Numbered from the stretch's first letter, positions 46,588 through 56,761 are shown. The stretch: 64,000 bases of DNA from Bacillus sp. FJAT-26390 (GCF_001682865.1 NZ_MAQX01000022.1:1-64000), one strand, 5' to 3'. The notes: generated from the letters alone by a model not told the origin. Translations and numbers: made by a program.

Positions 46588-47924
46588 AACGTGGAGTCGT
46601 TATGAGCATTCATAAGCAGCATGCTGTTGTAATGACGGCAGACGGTCAATTTTTGCAAGCACCTATTCAAGGAAAACCGGAAATCGGCGAGGAAATCGTA
46701 TTCGAAGAGGAATATAAGAAGCCTCGCACCGTTAAAGCCGCGTATTGGTATGCGGGTGCCGCAGCCGTTATGCTGCTCGTTTTCCTGCCGCTCTTATTTT
46801 TTATGCAGTCGGATAATCATCCCGTTGTCGCTTACGTAAGCATGGATATTAATCCGAGCGTGGAGCTTGGCGTGGATAAAAACGATAAGGTGCGCGAGCT
46901 GCGTGCGATAAACGCGGACGGCGAGCTTATCATTGAAGGGCTCAATTACAAAGGCATTGATGTAGAGACAGTAGCCTCTTCTATACTGGAGAGGGCTAAA
47001 GGCTCACATTATCTGGATACGCCAAACAAAAATATTTTTATCACGAGCATGTTATTAGACGACAGCTCTGCACTTAAACTCGATTTTGAGAATATTTTGA
47101 CGGGAAAAGTCGACCGGACACTACGCACTCTTCTGACGCAGCTGGCAGCAGAGGCGGCTAGCGCAAATATTACAACGCTGTCGGTACCGAATGAAGTGCG
47201 TGAGGAAGCGGCTTTGAACGGTATCTCCTCAGGCAAAATGGCTGTGTATTTGATGGCGAAGGACGAGGGCTATAACGTTGATATCGAACAGCTTAAGCAG
47301 CACTCGATCGATAAAGTGACGGAGCCGCTTGGCGGTCTTAAGAAGATCGTCGATAATTCGGAGAACTTAAGCAAGGAGAAGCTGAAGGAGCTTGTTGCGC
47401 GCGAGAAAGAGGATAAAGCGAAGCAGCAAAAGGGCGATCAGAAGACGGACACGGTTAAGCCGTCAGCTACTCCTAAAACAAATAAACCGGTGAACGCGGT
47501 TAAGCCGGAGAAGCCTGTCAGCGGCAATGGGAATAAAACGCCCGTGACCGCGAAACCAGGTAAAAATGAGCCATGGGGCAGCAAGCCGTCTGTAACGCCA
47601 GGGAAACCGAATAAGCCAAGCTCGCCTAACAAACCCAAGGATGATAAGAAGGAAGATAAAGACAAGGACATAGATAAAGAAAAAGAAAAAGAAAAAGAAA
47701 AAGAAAAAGAAAAAGATGATGATAATGACCGAGAGCGGGACCATAATTGGGACCGCTCTAATGGCGGTCATAATGATCGAAACAGCAAATGGAATGAAAA
47801 TAATAAATGGAATGACAATCGCGGCAGCGACAACAACGATAACGACGATAACGACGACAAGAGCCGCTGGAGTGACCATTGGTATGATCGGAACAGCAAG
47901 GAAAAGAATAAGCGTAACAACTGA
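46584..47924 (+). CDS. rsgI: Membrane anti-sigma factor RsgI
   Basis: 446 residues. RsgI_N domain (about 1-45, HAVVMTADGQFL) in the cytoplasm captures SigI; one membrane helix (about 53-74) follows; the extracellular part has VSMDINPSVELGVD with Asn90-Pro91, the autoproteolysis site reported for RsgI proteins. The last 170 residues are disordered, rich in Lys, Asp, Asn and Pro, with a Lys-Glu run and an Asn/Asp/Trp tail; no carbohydrate-binding module is seen. ATGA overlap with sigI. Confidence 0.92.
   Translation: MKRGVVMSIHKQHAVVMTADGQFLQAPIQGKPEIGEEIVFEEEYKKPRTVKAAYWYAGAAAVMLLVFLPLLFFMQSDNHPVVAYVSMDINPSVELGVDKNDKVRELRAINADGELIIEGLNYKGIDVETVASSILERAKGSHYLDTPNKNIFITSMLLDDSSALKLDFENILTGKVDRTLRTLLTQLAAEAASANITTLSVPNEVREEAALNGISSGKMAVYLMAKDEGYNVDIEQLKQHSIDKVTEPLGGLKKIVDNSENLSKEKLKELVAREKEDKAKQQKGDQKTDTVKPSATPKTNKPVNAVKPEKPVSGNGNKTPVTAKPGKNEPWGSKPSVTPGKPNKPSSPNKPKDDKKEDKDKDIDKEKEKEKEKEKEKDDDNDRERDHNWDRSNGGHNDRNSKWNENNKWNDNRGSDNNDNDDNDDKSRWSDHWYDRNSKEKNKRNN
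47679..47714 (+). repeat. Six tandem GAAAAA units within rsgI
   Basis: G residues recur every six bases from 47679 to 47709, encoding six Glu-Lys pairs in the extracellular linker. The unit is in frame, so slippage would change length without frameshift. Confidence 0.85.
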
Positions 47925-48077
47925 ATTAACTAAACTAGAATAGTAACGACCTTAGTCGTTAGCTTGCATGCTTTTAGGGGGAAAAAGGTTAAAAAGCAGT
48001 GGGGGGACTCGAGCCCTAATCGGCGTAGGGGATGACTTTACGCCTATTTGCTTCTTAAAATTCGACAGGATTTCCGA

Positions 48078-48107
48078 TTGACAGCGATTGTAAACTCGTC
48101 CTATGAT
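48078..48107 (+). promoter_or_regulatory. SigA-type promoter of the PAS kinase gene
   Basis: TTGACA (48078-48083), 18-base spacer, TATGAT (48102-48107), about 50 bases before the start at 48156. Confidence 0.65.
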
Positions 48108-48155
48108 TAGTAGTAACTGTAACCGCTATCTATAGATGTTGCCGGGGAGGAGTAC

Positions 48156-49532
48156 ATGATGCAGGCCATTCGAAAGCGCTATTTCCCGGCGCTTGCCGAG
48201 TATATACGAAGTGGTAAGGAAGTATCATTATTTCATGCCAACGAGCTGGGCAAGGAGCTTTACGGAATTAACCCTGAGGAAATTATTGCTGTACATGAGG
48301 AGTGCATTCAGTCTTTAGCTGCCAATGTTGATTCGGATGAAGCAGTAAGATTATACAATCGCTCTTTCGTATTTTTAATGGAAATTATGGTAGCATGCCG
48401 TTTTCGACTGCAGCCTGAGCGGACGAATGAGCAGAAATTCAGTGAGATGCGAGAGATGCTGTATCGTTCCAACCGATCCTTCGAAATGGTTAAAAATAAG
48501 TACGAGAACGTATTGCAGCACATGGACAGCGGGATCGCGTTATTTGACAGCGATGGCATCTTATCTTTTATAAACGTGCAAATGGCCAAGCTGCTTGATA
48601 TTCCTCGGAAGACTTTAATAGGCTGCACGATTAAAGAAATATTAAGGCATAGGCAGCTTACCGGCACAACGAAAAGAACGATTTTAAGACTCTACAAAGA
48701 AATGTTTCTTATGCATAGTCGCTACTATGAATTCCAACACAAAGACGGCAAACATCTGCTGGTGACAGTTACATACGGCGATCAATTAGACGGTGATTTC
48801 CTCATTAGTGTCAAGGATGTTTCGGAGTATAAGCAAATTGAACAAACGGCATTACAAAATGACAAGCTTGCCATGCTCGGTAAAATTGCCGCCGCAATCG
48901 CCCATGAAATACGCAACCCCTTAACAAGTATTAGGGGTTTTATTCAACTGCTTCGGCCTTACTTGCTGGAAGTAGGCAAAGAAGAATATGCGCGTATTAT
49001 TTTAACGGAAATTGACCGAGCAAACGATATTATTTATGAATTTCTAAATTCGTCTAAGCCGTCCGCGCCAATGAAACAGATCGTCTCCATTGATCATTTG
49101 ATCAGGGAAGTGGTGCTTCTTACGGAAAGCGAAGCGCTCATGAGAAACTGCGAAATCAAAGCGGAGTGTTATTGCTCGGAGCATCTCGTATCGATAGATG
49201 TGAAGCAGGTAAAGCAGGTCATCTTGAATATCGTCAAAAATTCGCTTGATGCCATAGAAGAGGTACAAAGCGAACGAAGAGGCTTGATCGATATCATTAC
49301 GCGCAGCAGCGGCCAATTTGCCGAAATTGTTATTAAAGATAACGGCAAAGGAATGGACAAGGCGACGATGAATCGGCTATTCGATCCTTTCTTTACGACG
49401 AAGCAGTCCGGTACGGGTCTTGGTTTATCGGTGAGCTATCGAATCGTTCGCAATCATAACGGAACCATTCGGGTTGACAGCCAAGCCGGGGTTGGGACTG
49501 AATTTATTATTACGCTGCCGCTTGCAGAGTGA
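48156..49532 (+). CDS. Soluble PAS histidine kinase with RsbU_N-like N-terminus
   Basis: 458 residues. No membrane helix. Residues 1-100 resemble the RsbU N-terminal helical domain (EEIIAVHEECIQSLAANV, RSFVFLMEIM). A PAS domain spans about 115-225, then HisKA with IAHEIRNPLTSIRGFI, N-box QVILNIVKNSLDAI and G-box KQSGTGLGLSV. Sporulation-kinase-like output; no response regulator adjacent, fitting an orphan phosphorelay kinase. Start 48156 or 48159 after GGGGAGGAG. Confidence 0.9.
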   Translation: MMQAIRKRYFPALAEYIRSGKEVSLFHANELGKELYGINPEEIIAVHEECIQSLAANVDSDEAVRLYNRSFVFLMEIMVACRFRLQPERTNEQKFSEMREMLYRSNRSFEMVKNKYENVLQHMDSGIALFDSDGILSFINVQMAKLLDIPRKTLIGCTIKEILRHRQLTGTTKRTILRLYKEMFLMHSRYYEFQHKDGKHLLVTVTYGDQLDGDFLISVKDVSEYKQIEQTALQNDKLAMLGKIAAAIAHEIRNPLTSIRGFIQLLRPYLLEVGKEEYARIILTEIDRANDIIYEFLNSSKPSAPMKQIVSIDHLIREVVLLTESEALMRNCEIKAECYCSEHLVSIDVKQVKQVILNIVKNSLDAIEEVQSERRGLIDIITRSSGQFAEIVIKDNGKGMDKATMNRLFDPFFTTKQSGTGLGLSVSYRIVRNHNGTIRVDSQAGVGTEFIITLPLAE

Positions 49533-49554
49533 AGGCATGAGATGAATGAAAAGA

Positions 49555-49593
49555 TAGAAGCTCTTCTCCCTATTAGCGGAGGGGGCTTTTTGC
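49555..49593 (+). terminator. Terminator after the PAS kinase
   Basis: AAGCTC...CTCC (49558-49569) pairs imperfectly with GGAGGGGGCTT (49578-49588), followed by TTTTGCTTT. Confidence 0.6.
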
Positions 49594-49724
49594 TTTATCG
49601 CTTTATTATAAACATGGAAAAGTCGCAGGACGTTCGGTATAATGAGTTTGAAAAACGTGTTGATTGTATCAATTAAGCAGGATACATACATGGATATATC
49701 GACTAAGAAAGCGAGGGAATACAA

Positions 49725-51251
49725 ATGAGTGTTCAATTCACATATGGGGTTCGCGGTACAGAACAAGCGGTTAATGATGCAGTCATTCGTTTTGTCAGCA
49801 AGAAAGAGCTTATTCAAGGAGGAACGGCTGTACCGATCGTACAGCCGCAAATCGATGAAGCGCTAAGAGGGCTGAATGCGAAAGGATTGTTTAAGGCTGA
49901 GCCGGAGCAAACCGAGATCATCGCAACGCTAGGCCTTTATCCGGCAGCCTACATCGTATTTGTTGGGCTTGAGCAGGATGGCGGGGCTACAAGTCTGCGA
50001 CTTGCGGCAGCGGCAGCAGCCAAAGCGCTCAAAAAACTGCGTGCTGAAACGGTTCAGGTGCTGCTTTCAGAATCGCTGCTCGCGTGTACTGCTAATGCTA
50101 AGCTTGGAGCCGATCGTACGGCGCAAGCGCTGACCGAGGGTCTGCTGCTCGCGCTTCATGCGCGCGAGCCGCTGAAGCGCGAGCAGAACGAGCGCTTTTC
50201 GCTGAAGGAGGTCGCTTTTGTGCCTCAGGGAGCAGCTATAACCGAAGGAGACGCCGAATTATGGAAGCAAGGTATCGCCAAAGGCAAGCTGTTTGCCGAA
50301 GGCGTTCACTTAGCCCGCGATTTGACCAACTTGCCAGGTAATGACCTAACGCCTGAGCGCCTTGCTTATCATGCGGAAGAGATGGCCAGAGAGCTTGATT
50401 TAGAGATTGAAGTCATCGACGAGTGGAGTGCGGCTGAGCAGCGAATGGGCGGCTTGTTAGGCGTAGGCCAAGGCAGCATAAATCCGCCTCGCATGATCGT
50501 TATTCATTATAAGGGAGATCCAAGCACGGAAGAGGCTTGGGGGCTGATCGGCAAGGGCATTACGTTTGATACAGGCGGCATCTCCCTGAAGAGAGCCGAA
50601 GGCATGCAGGAAATGATCTCCGATATGGGCGGAGCGGCTGCTGTGCTTGGAGCGATGCGCGTTATTGGCGAGCTGAAGCCTGCCATCAACGTAATCGCGG
50701 TCATTCCAACTGCTGAAAATATGCCTTCTGACCGCGCGATTAAGCCAGGCGACGTGCTTCGCATGATGAGCGGCCATACGGTTGAGGTCGTAAATACCGA
50801 TGCCGAGGGCAGATTGGTGCTGGCCGATGGTCTAACGACCGCCATTACAAGGGGCGCGACCCGTTTGGTAGACGTGGCTACGCTCACTGGCGCAGTTTCG
50901 GTAGCGCTTGGTAGTCAAGCAACGGGCGCTGTGACCAATAATGATCAGCTATTCAAGCAGGTACAGTCGGCATCGGAACGTTCGGGCGAGAGAATATGGC
51001 AGCTGCCGTCTTATCCGGAATATAAGAAGCAAATCAGAAGCGATGCGGCTGATCTGAAAAACAGCGGAGGCAGAGAAGCGGGTACGATTACCGGCGGGCT
51101 GTTTATCGGACATTTTGCAGAGGGACTGCCTTGGGTGCATCTTGATATTGGCGGAACGGCTTGGCTCGAATCAAGCAGAGGCTGGGAGCCTAAAGGCGCT
51201 ACCGGCGTCATGGTTAGAACCTTAATTGAATTGATCATCGATCAAGAGTAA
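49725..51251 (+). CDS. pepA: Leucyl aminopeptidase (M17)
   Basis: 508 residues. Two-metal cytosolic exopeptidase. Metal and active-site motifs: GKGITFDTGGISLKRAEGM, and the family signature NTDAEGRLVLADGL. N-terminal macro-like domain (1-170) is more variable. CGAGGGAA precedes ATG 49725; TATAAT lies near 49639 without a clear -35. Confidence 0.95.
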   Translation: MSVQFTYGVRGTEQAVNDAVIRFVSKKELIQGGTAVPIVQPQIDEALRGLNAKGLFKAEPEQTEIIATLGLYPAAYIVFVGLEQDGGATSLRLAAAAAAKALKKLRAETVQVLLSESLLACTANAKLGADRTAQALTEGLLLALHAREPLKREQNERFSLKEVAFVPQGAAITEGDAELWKQGIAKGKLFAEGVHLARDLTNLPGNDLTPERLAYHAEEMARELDLEIEVIDEWSAAEQRMGGLLGVGQGSINPPRMIVIHYKGDPSTEEAWGLIGKGITFDTGGISLKRAEGMQEMISDMGGAAAVLGAMRVIGELKPAINVIAVIPTAENMPSDRAIKPGDVLRMMSGHTVEVVNTDAEGRLVLADGLTTAITRGATRLVDVATLTGAVSVALGSQATGAVTNNDQLFKQVQSASERSGERIWQLPSYPEYKKQIRSDAADLKNSGGREAGTITGGLFIGHFAEGLPWVHLDIGGTAWLESSRGWEPKGATGVMVRTLIELIIDQE

Positions 51252-51698
51252 GCAGAGTGGAAAGGGTTAGTATGCTTAAGGATATCCTGCTGCCTAGGCG
51301 GAGATTGCCCGAACAGCGGCATGACTTGCATACGGCTGTTATCCTGCAACTATGATCGGAAATTTACTGGGGGTCCGCTGCTTGCAGCGTACCTCTTGGG
51401 CGCTAAATCGGATGCATTCGGCATAGCGCTTGCTTGCGATACCGGCTTTTGCTAACCTTGTCCAGCTCACAATTGCTTTTTATATGCATCGCTTTGAGAT
51501 TTCCGTTCCTTATTCTCATACGTCATGCTCGATATTGTTAAACGGAACTACACATGAGTAACGGTTATACAACGATACAGATGATCGTAATGATGATCAG
51601 TGATTATTACTGGGGTAATTGAAACAGCAAATATGCGACGCGGACGCTGCTTAGAGGGCGCTTCCGATCATTGCGGCCGCGAGCAGGAGGACAAGCCT
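51252..51698. other. 447-base non-coding stretch
   Basis: I see no gene, promoter or terminator with support. A 27-codon frame from ATG near 51272 after AAAGGG exists but has no other coding signs. Confidence 0.5.
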
Positions 51699-52406
51699 AT
51701 GACTTATGAAGAGGTAATGCAGGAGCTTGAGCGTCTTGGAACTGAACAAACAAAGATGACCTTTATCCGGCACGGTGCGATGGAGCCGATCTTCGGCGTG
51801 AAAATCGGCGATTTGAAAAAGCTTGTTAAATATGTGAAGAAGGATCAAGAGCTGGCGCACAAGCTGTATGACTCCGGAAACAGCGACGCCATGTATTTGG
51901 CCGGACTTACGGTCAATCCAAAAACGGTAGCGAAGGAAACGCTCCAGCAGTGGGTGAAACAAGCCCAATGGTACGCGACTGCCGAATTTTCGGTAGCAGG
52001 GGTAGCTGCTGAGAGCGCTTATTCTCATGAGCTTGCGATGGAGTGGCTACATTCATCCGAGGAAATGATCGCGACCTGCGGCTGGAGCACCTATGCGAAT
52101 TATATTTCGCTGACACCCGATGAACAGCTGGATTTGGATGAAATCCGGGAGCTGTTGAAGCGGGTTCAGCATACGATCCATACGGAGCAGAACCGCGTTC
52201 GATATACGATGAACAGCTTCGTCATGGCAGTTGGCATTTACATCGAGGAGCTTCGCGAGGATGCATTGGCAGCCGCTGCAAGCATCGGCAAGGTGCATGT
52301 GGATATGGGCAAGACGGCATGCAAAGTTCCTATGGCAGATGCATATATCAACAAGGCTGTATCCATGGGCAAGGCGGGCATTAGGAAAAAAACCTGTATT
52401 TGCTAA
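51699..52406 (+). CDS. DNA alkylation repair protein, AlkD-like
   Basis: 235 residues of HEAT-like helical repeats. IFGVKIGDLKKLVKYVKKD, WYATAEFSVAGVAAESAY and EEMIATCGWSTYANYISL match the AlkD-like group, which excises or protects alkylated bases. ATG 51699 has AGGAGG 8 nt upstream; upstream frame extension to 51600 is rejected. Ends in KKTCIC, two cysteines of unknown meaning. Activity is inferred from family. Confidence 0.82.
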   Translation: MTYEEVMQELERLGTEQTKMTFIRHGAMEPIFGVKIGDLKKLVKYVKKDQELAHKLYDSGNSDAMYLAGLTVNPKTVAKETLQQWVKQAQWYATAEFSVAGVAAESAYSHELAMEWLHSSEEMIATCGWSTYANYISLTPDEQLDLDEIRELLKRVQHTIHTEQNRVRYTMNSFVMAVGIYIEELREDALAAAASIGKVHVDMGKTACKVPMADAYINKAVSMGKAGIRKKTCIC

Positions 52407-52455
52407 TGGGCATGCAATGCTGCTCGAAGCGGAATTAGATATGGATGAAAAAAGC

Positions 52456-52497
52456 TCTTTCTTTTGCATATCGATTGCGAAGAAAGGTTTTTTTTTG
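52456..52497 (+). terminator. Terminator after the AlkD-like gene
   Basis: CTTTCTT (52457-52463) pairs with AAGAAAG (52480-52486), then T9. Confidence 0.75.
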
Positions 52498-52551
52498 AGC
52501 GAAAATGAGGAGCAGGAACGAAAATACGCAACGGAATAGGGGTATACTGAG

Positions 52552-53520
52552 ATGAATGCAATTAATCGTCGCAAAAAGGATTGGTTAGCGTATAATCCAC
52601 CAGCAACCATTGGCTCGGACGAGCTGGACAAGTACTGGCTGAATACGTTGTCCCGTTATGAACAGAAGCCGCTCGAAATCGCTAGAGAAACGCTGGATAC
52701 TCCTATTACGTCGGTAAGGACTGAGCGATTAACGTACAAAGGCAGCGACGATACGCTGATTCATGGCTTGTATATCGTTCCGAGGCAGGAACAAGGCTTG
52801 GGAGGGAAGAAGCTTCCTTGCGTCGTTATCTATCAGGGCTACACAAATGACAAAGGACTGCCGGAGCGTTATGCAGCTTGGCTTCTGCTTGGGTATGCTG
52901 TCTTCGCAGTCGATGCGCGCGGACAAGGTGGAGAAACCGGCAATTTGCTAACCGCAAGCGAAGGTGCGGTAAAAGGCTGGGTTTCGCAGGGAATCGCAAG
53001 TATCGAGCAAAGCTATTACCTTGCTATATCGATGGACGCAGTAAGAGCGGTCGATGTGGCTGCCCTTCAGCCAGAGGTGGATGATACCCGAATAGCTGTT
53101 GTAGGCGCAAGCCAAGGCGGCGGCTTGGCGCTGCTTGCTGCCGCGCTTAATCCGAAAGTAAGCGCGGTTGTGTCTGATATTCCGAACATGTGCCATATGG
53201 ATTACGGCATCATGCATTCAACAGGCTCGCTTGCCGAAATTGCACATTATATTAAGCGGTATCCGGAACGATTGGATACCGTGCTGACGACGCTTGCCCA
53301 TTTCGATTTATTAAATTTGGCTGAGCGCATCAAAGCGCCTGTCTTTCTGTCAGTCGGCTGGAAGGACACCGTTTGTCTGCCGGAGACGGTTTACGCCGTA
53401 TATAATCGGATTCGTTCTCATAAACAGCTGAATGACTACCCATTTTCTGGCCATGAAGTGAGCGAATATCAGACTCGGTCGGCTATTCTATTTTTGCAGG
53501 AAGCGTTCACAAGGCTGTAG
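52552..53520 (+). CDS. Acetylxylan esterase/cephalosporin-C deacetylase (CE7)
   Basis: 322 residues, typical CE7 length. Alpha/beta hydrolase triad: nucleophile Ser in VVGASQGGGLAL, Asp in SVGWKDTVCLPE and His in PFSGHEVSEYQ; RGQGG is a family signature. No signal peptide, so cytoplasmic removal of acetyl groups from short xylo-oligosaccharides is likely. AlkD-like and odhA genes flank it without functional link. Confidence 0.9.
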   Translation: MNAINRRKKDWLAYNPPATIGSDELDKYWLNTLSRYEQKPLEIARETLDTPITSVRTERLTYKGSDDTLIHGLYIVPRQEQGLGGKKLPCVVIYQGYTNDKGLPERYAAWLLLGYAVFAVDARGQGGETGNLLTASEGAVKGWVSQGIASIEQSYYLAISMDAVRAVDVAALQPEVDDTRIAVVGASQGGGLALLAAALNPKVSAVVSDIPNMCHMDYGIMHSTGSLAEIAHYIKRYPERLDTVLTTLAHFDLLNLAERIKAPVFLSVGWKDTVCLPETVYAVYNRIRSHKQLNDYPFSGHEVSEYQTRSAILFLQEAFTRL

Positions 53521-53839
53521 CCTTCGGATTCCATGGCTTCTGGATGCTCTATCCAATTGATGCTCGCTTGATTGTCCGAGAACGACAATCAATGCTTTAA
53601 ATGGATGATATCAATGCCAATAAGGTCATGGAAGGTGAGCGTACTATGTACTAAAATATAAGGGAGCTATTAATAGGTATCCAAAAGACAGCTACGAATG
53701 ATGGTATCTTATAATTACCATGCACATAAGAGCAATTTGGAGACGGTTTGAGCAAGTGCAAGTTGGCGGGCATGTATGGCGAGCTTCGCCTTAGAAAATA
53801 ATAGGATGGCAATGAATAGAGAGGGTGGAATTTTCTGCA
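53521..53839. other. 319-base intergenic region before odhA
   Basis: Contains hairpins TTGATTGTC/GACAATCAA (53568-53592) and ATGGTA/TACCAT (about 53700-53720), neither with a T run. No gene seen. Probably holds the odhA promoter. Confidence 0.5.
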
Positions 53840-56755
53840 ATGAGCAACCATGATGAGCGTAATTATTCGCCTTGGCAAAGCTACTATGGCCCCAATCTTG
53901 GGTATGTGCAGGAGCAGTACGAACGTTTCTTAACCGATCCTGATTCCGTTGAGTCAACGGTTCGTGAGCTGTTTGAACGTTTTGGAGCACCGCCGGCTGT
54001 ATCAATTGGAGCAACACCGAGCACATCGGCTAAGCCAAGCGAGCAAAAGGCTGCAACAACTGCAGCGGCGCCTGGTCCGATTGATTCAAATATGTTGAAG
54101 AAGGTTGTGGCTGCACATCAGCTTATGCTGAACATACGCAGATACGGCCATTTAGCTGCGGATATAGACCCGCTCGGCCTTAGCCCTGCAGCAGACACGA
54201 AGCTGCTTGAGCCAGAGACCTTTGGGCTTACGAAAGAAGATTTGGCCGCTATTCCAGCTTCGCTTATTTGGGATAATGCGCCGGCATCGATCTCAAATGG
54301 CTGGGAAGCTATTAGCCGCTTGAGAGAAATTTATACCCGTTCGGCGGCGTATGAATTTACACATATTCATGATGAGAACGAACGGAACTGGCTTAACAAG
54401 CAAGCGGAATCGGGAAGCTTCCCAGCGCCGCTGTCAGCTAGAGAGCGTTCGGCTCTGCTTGAACGTCTTATGGAAGTTGAATATTTCGAGAACTTCCTTC
54501 ACCGTACATTCGTTGGACAAAAACGCTTCTCGATCGAAGGCGTTGATATGCTCGTGCCTGTTCTGGACGAAATCGTCCGTGCAGTCGCGCATGACGGAGC
54601 AAATAACATTCTAATGGGCATGGCGCATCGCGGTCGTCTTAACGTTCTGACGCATGTGCTTGGCAAGCCTTATGAGAAGATTTTCTCTGAGTTCCACCAT
54701 GCGCCAAACAAAGAGCTTATCCCGTCTGAAGGGTCCATGGGCCTTAACTACGGCTGGACTGGCGACGTGAAATACCACTTGGGGGCAGACCGGGCCGTGA
54801 AGGAAGGCGAAACGATTCGTGCGAATCTTACCCTTGCCAACAACCCGAGTCACCTTGAATTCGTAAATCCGGTTGTCGAAGGCTTCACGCGCGCCGCGCA
54901 AGAGGATCGCAGCAAGCCGGGTATGCCGGAGCAGGATCCGTCAAAAGCGGTTACGATCTGCGTTCACGGCGACGCAGCATTCATCGGCGAAGGAATCGTT
55001 GCCGAGACGCTTAACTTCAATAAGCTGGAAGGCTACCACAATGGCGGTACTTTGCACATCATTGCGAATAACCGACTTGGTTTTACAACGAACAGCATCG
55101 ATTCGCGTTCGACTCATTACGCAAGTGATTTGGCGAAAGGCTTCGATATTCCAATCGTGCACGTAAATGCGGATGAGCCGGAAGCATGTTTGGCGGCAGT
55201 ACGCCTCGCATGTGAATACCGTCTCCGCTACAATAAAGGATTTGTTATCGATTTGATTGGCTACCGCCGTTTCGGTCATAATGAAATGGATGATCCGGAT
55301 GTAACGCAGCCGCTCATGTACTCGAAGGTTCGCAGCCACCCAACCGTAAGCGTGCTTTACAGCGAGCAGTTGAAAGGCGAGAAAGCGATCACGGATGCGC
55401 AAATTGAGGAGCTTCGCGGACGTACGAACGGCAAGCTGCAAGCAGCCTACGATGCGATGAAAGCAAACGAAGGCAAACCGCAAATCCGCGGCGAGCAGCA
55501 GAAGTCGGTGCTTCCAGCTGGCGAAGAGGCTCGTACGGCAGTGCCGCTTGAGACGCTTCGCGACATTAACCTGGAGCTGCTTAACCGTCCGGAAGGCTTC
55601 ACGGAATATACGAAGCTTCAACGGATTTTGCAGCGCAGAGCTTCTGCCTTGAACGATGGCGAGAAAGTGGATTGGGCGCATGCAGAGACGCTTGCATTCG
55701 CAACGATTCTCGCAGACGGTACGCCAATTCGTCTAAGCGGCCAGGATTCAGAGCGCGGAACGTTCGCGCATCGCCATATCATGCTTAATGATAACGCGAA
55801 TGCAGCTAAGTTCTCACCACTGCATATGCTGCCGCAAGCGAAAGCATCCTTTGCTGTTCATAACAGCCCGTTGTCGGAAACGGCAGTGCTAGGCTTTGAA
55901 TATGGCTATAACGTATTTGCTCCTGAAACGTTTGTGATTTGGGAAGCGCAGTACGGTGACTTCGCTAACGTTGCACAAGTTATCTTTGACCAATTCATCT
56001 CGGCTGGCCGTGCAAAATGGTCGCAAAAATCAGGCATCACGATTTTGCTTCCGCATGGCTATGAAGGCCAAGGTCCGGAGCATTCCAGCGCAAGGCTGGA
56101 GCGTTTCCTTCAACTATCGGCTGACAACAACTGGACGGTTGCGAACTTAACATCGTCCGCTCAATACTTCCACTTGCTGCGTAAGCAAGCATCGCTGCTA
56201 GGCACAGAGCAGGTGCGTCCGCTCGTACTTATGGCGCCTAAGAGCTTGATCCGTAATCCGCGCGTCGCATCCCACGGCGTTGAATTCAGCGAAGGCTCCT
56301 TCAAGCCGGTGCTGCCGCAATTCAGCCTAACGGAGCCGAAGGAACAGAAGGATAAAGTGAAACGGCTTCTGCTTTGCACAGGTAAGGTTGCTATTGATAT
56401 CGAAGAGGCGCTTTCATCTACAAACGCTGAGGATTACGAGTGGCTGCGCGTTGCGAGAGTGGAGCAGCTGTATCCGTTCCCTCACGCAGAGATCGAGCGC
56501 ATCGTGAAGCAATTCGACAAGCTGGAAGAAATTATATGGGTACAAGAAGAGCCGCAAAACATGGGCTCGTGGAGCTTCATGGAGCCGCGTTTGCGTGCGC
56601 TGGCACCTAAGAAGGCAGCCGTTCGTTATGTGGGCAGACCTGATCGCTCGAGTACAGCAAGCGGACACCAAGAGGTACATGCCGCTGAACAAAAATGGAT
56701 TATTTCGACAGCTTTGAACGGCAAACCAGTTGAAACAAGTTTGATTAGGGGGTAA
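53840..56755 (+). CDS. odhA: 2-oxoglutarate dehydrogenase E1 component
   Basis: 971 residues. ThDP-dependent decarboxylation of 2-oxoglutarate in the TCA cycle. N-terminal SPWQSYYGPNLGYVQEQYERF, HRGRLNVLTHVLGKPY, ThDP motif region VCVHGDAAFIGEGIVAETLN and late HGYEGQGPEHSSARLERFL are family marks. Start ATG 53840 fits AGGGTGG upstream; GTG 53825 is rejected. Followed by odhB after 6 nt. Also called sucA. Confidence 0.96.
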   Translation: MSNHDERNYSPWQSYYGPNLGYVQEQYERFLTDPDSVESTVRELFERFGAPPAVSIGATPSTSAKPSEQKAATTAAAPGPIDSNMLKKVVAAHQLMLNIRRYGHLAADIDPLGLSPAADTKLLEPETFGLTKEDLAAIPASLIWDNAPASISNGWEAISRLREIYTRSAAYEFTHIHDENERNWLNKQAESGSFPAPLSARERSALLERLMEVEYFENFLHRTFVGQKRFSIEGVDMLVPVLDEIVRAVAHDGANNILMGMAHRGRLNVLTHVLGKPYEKIFSEFHHAPNKELIPSEGSMGLNYGWTGDVKYHLGADRAVKEGETIRANLTLANNPSHLEFVNPVVEGFTRAAQEDRSKPGMPEQDPSKAVTICVHGDAAFIGEGIVAETLNFNKLEGYHNGGTLHIIANNRLGFTTNSIDSRSTHYASDLAKGFDIPIVHVNADEPEACLAAVRLACEYRLRYNKGFVIDLIGYRRFGHNEMDDPDVTQPLMYSKVRSHPTVSVLYSEQLKGEKAITDAQIEELRGRTNGKLQAAYDAMKANEGKPQIRGEQQKSVLPAGEEARTAVPLETLRDINLELLNRPEGFTEYTKLQRILQRRASALNDGEKVDWAHAETLAFATILADGTPIRLSGQDSERGTFAHRHIMLNDNANAAKFSPLHMLPQAKASFAVHNSPLSETAVLGFEYGYNVFAPETFVIWEAQYGDFANVAQVIFDQFISAGRAKWSQKSGITILLPHGYEGQGPEHSSARLERFLQLSADNNWTVANLTSSAQYFHLLRKQASLLGTEQVRPLVLMAPKSLIRNPRVASHGVEFSEGSFKPVLPQFSLTEPKEQKDKVKRLLLCTGKVAIDIEEALSSTNAEDYEWLRVARVEQLYPFPHAEIERIVKQFDKLEEIIWVQEEPQNMGSWSFMEPRLRALAPKKAAVRYVGRPDRSSTASGHQEVHAAEQKWIISTALNGKPVETSLIRG

Positions 56756-56761
56756 TGACTA

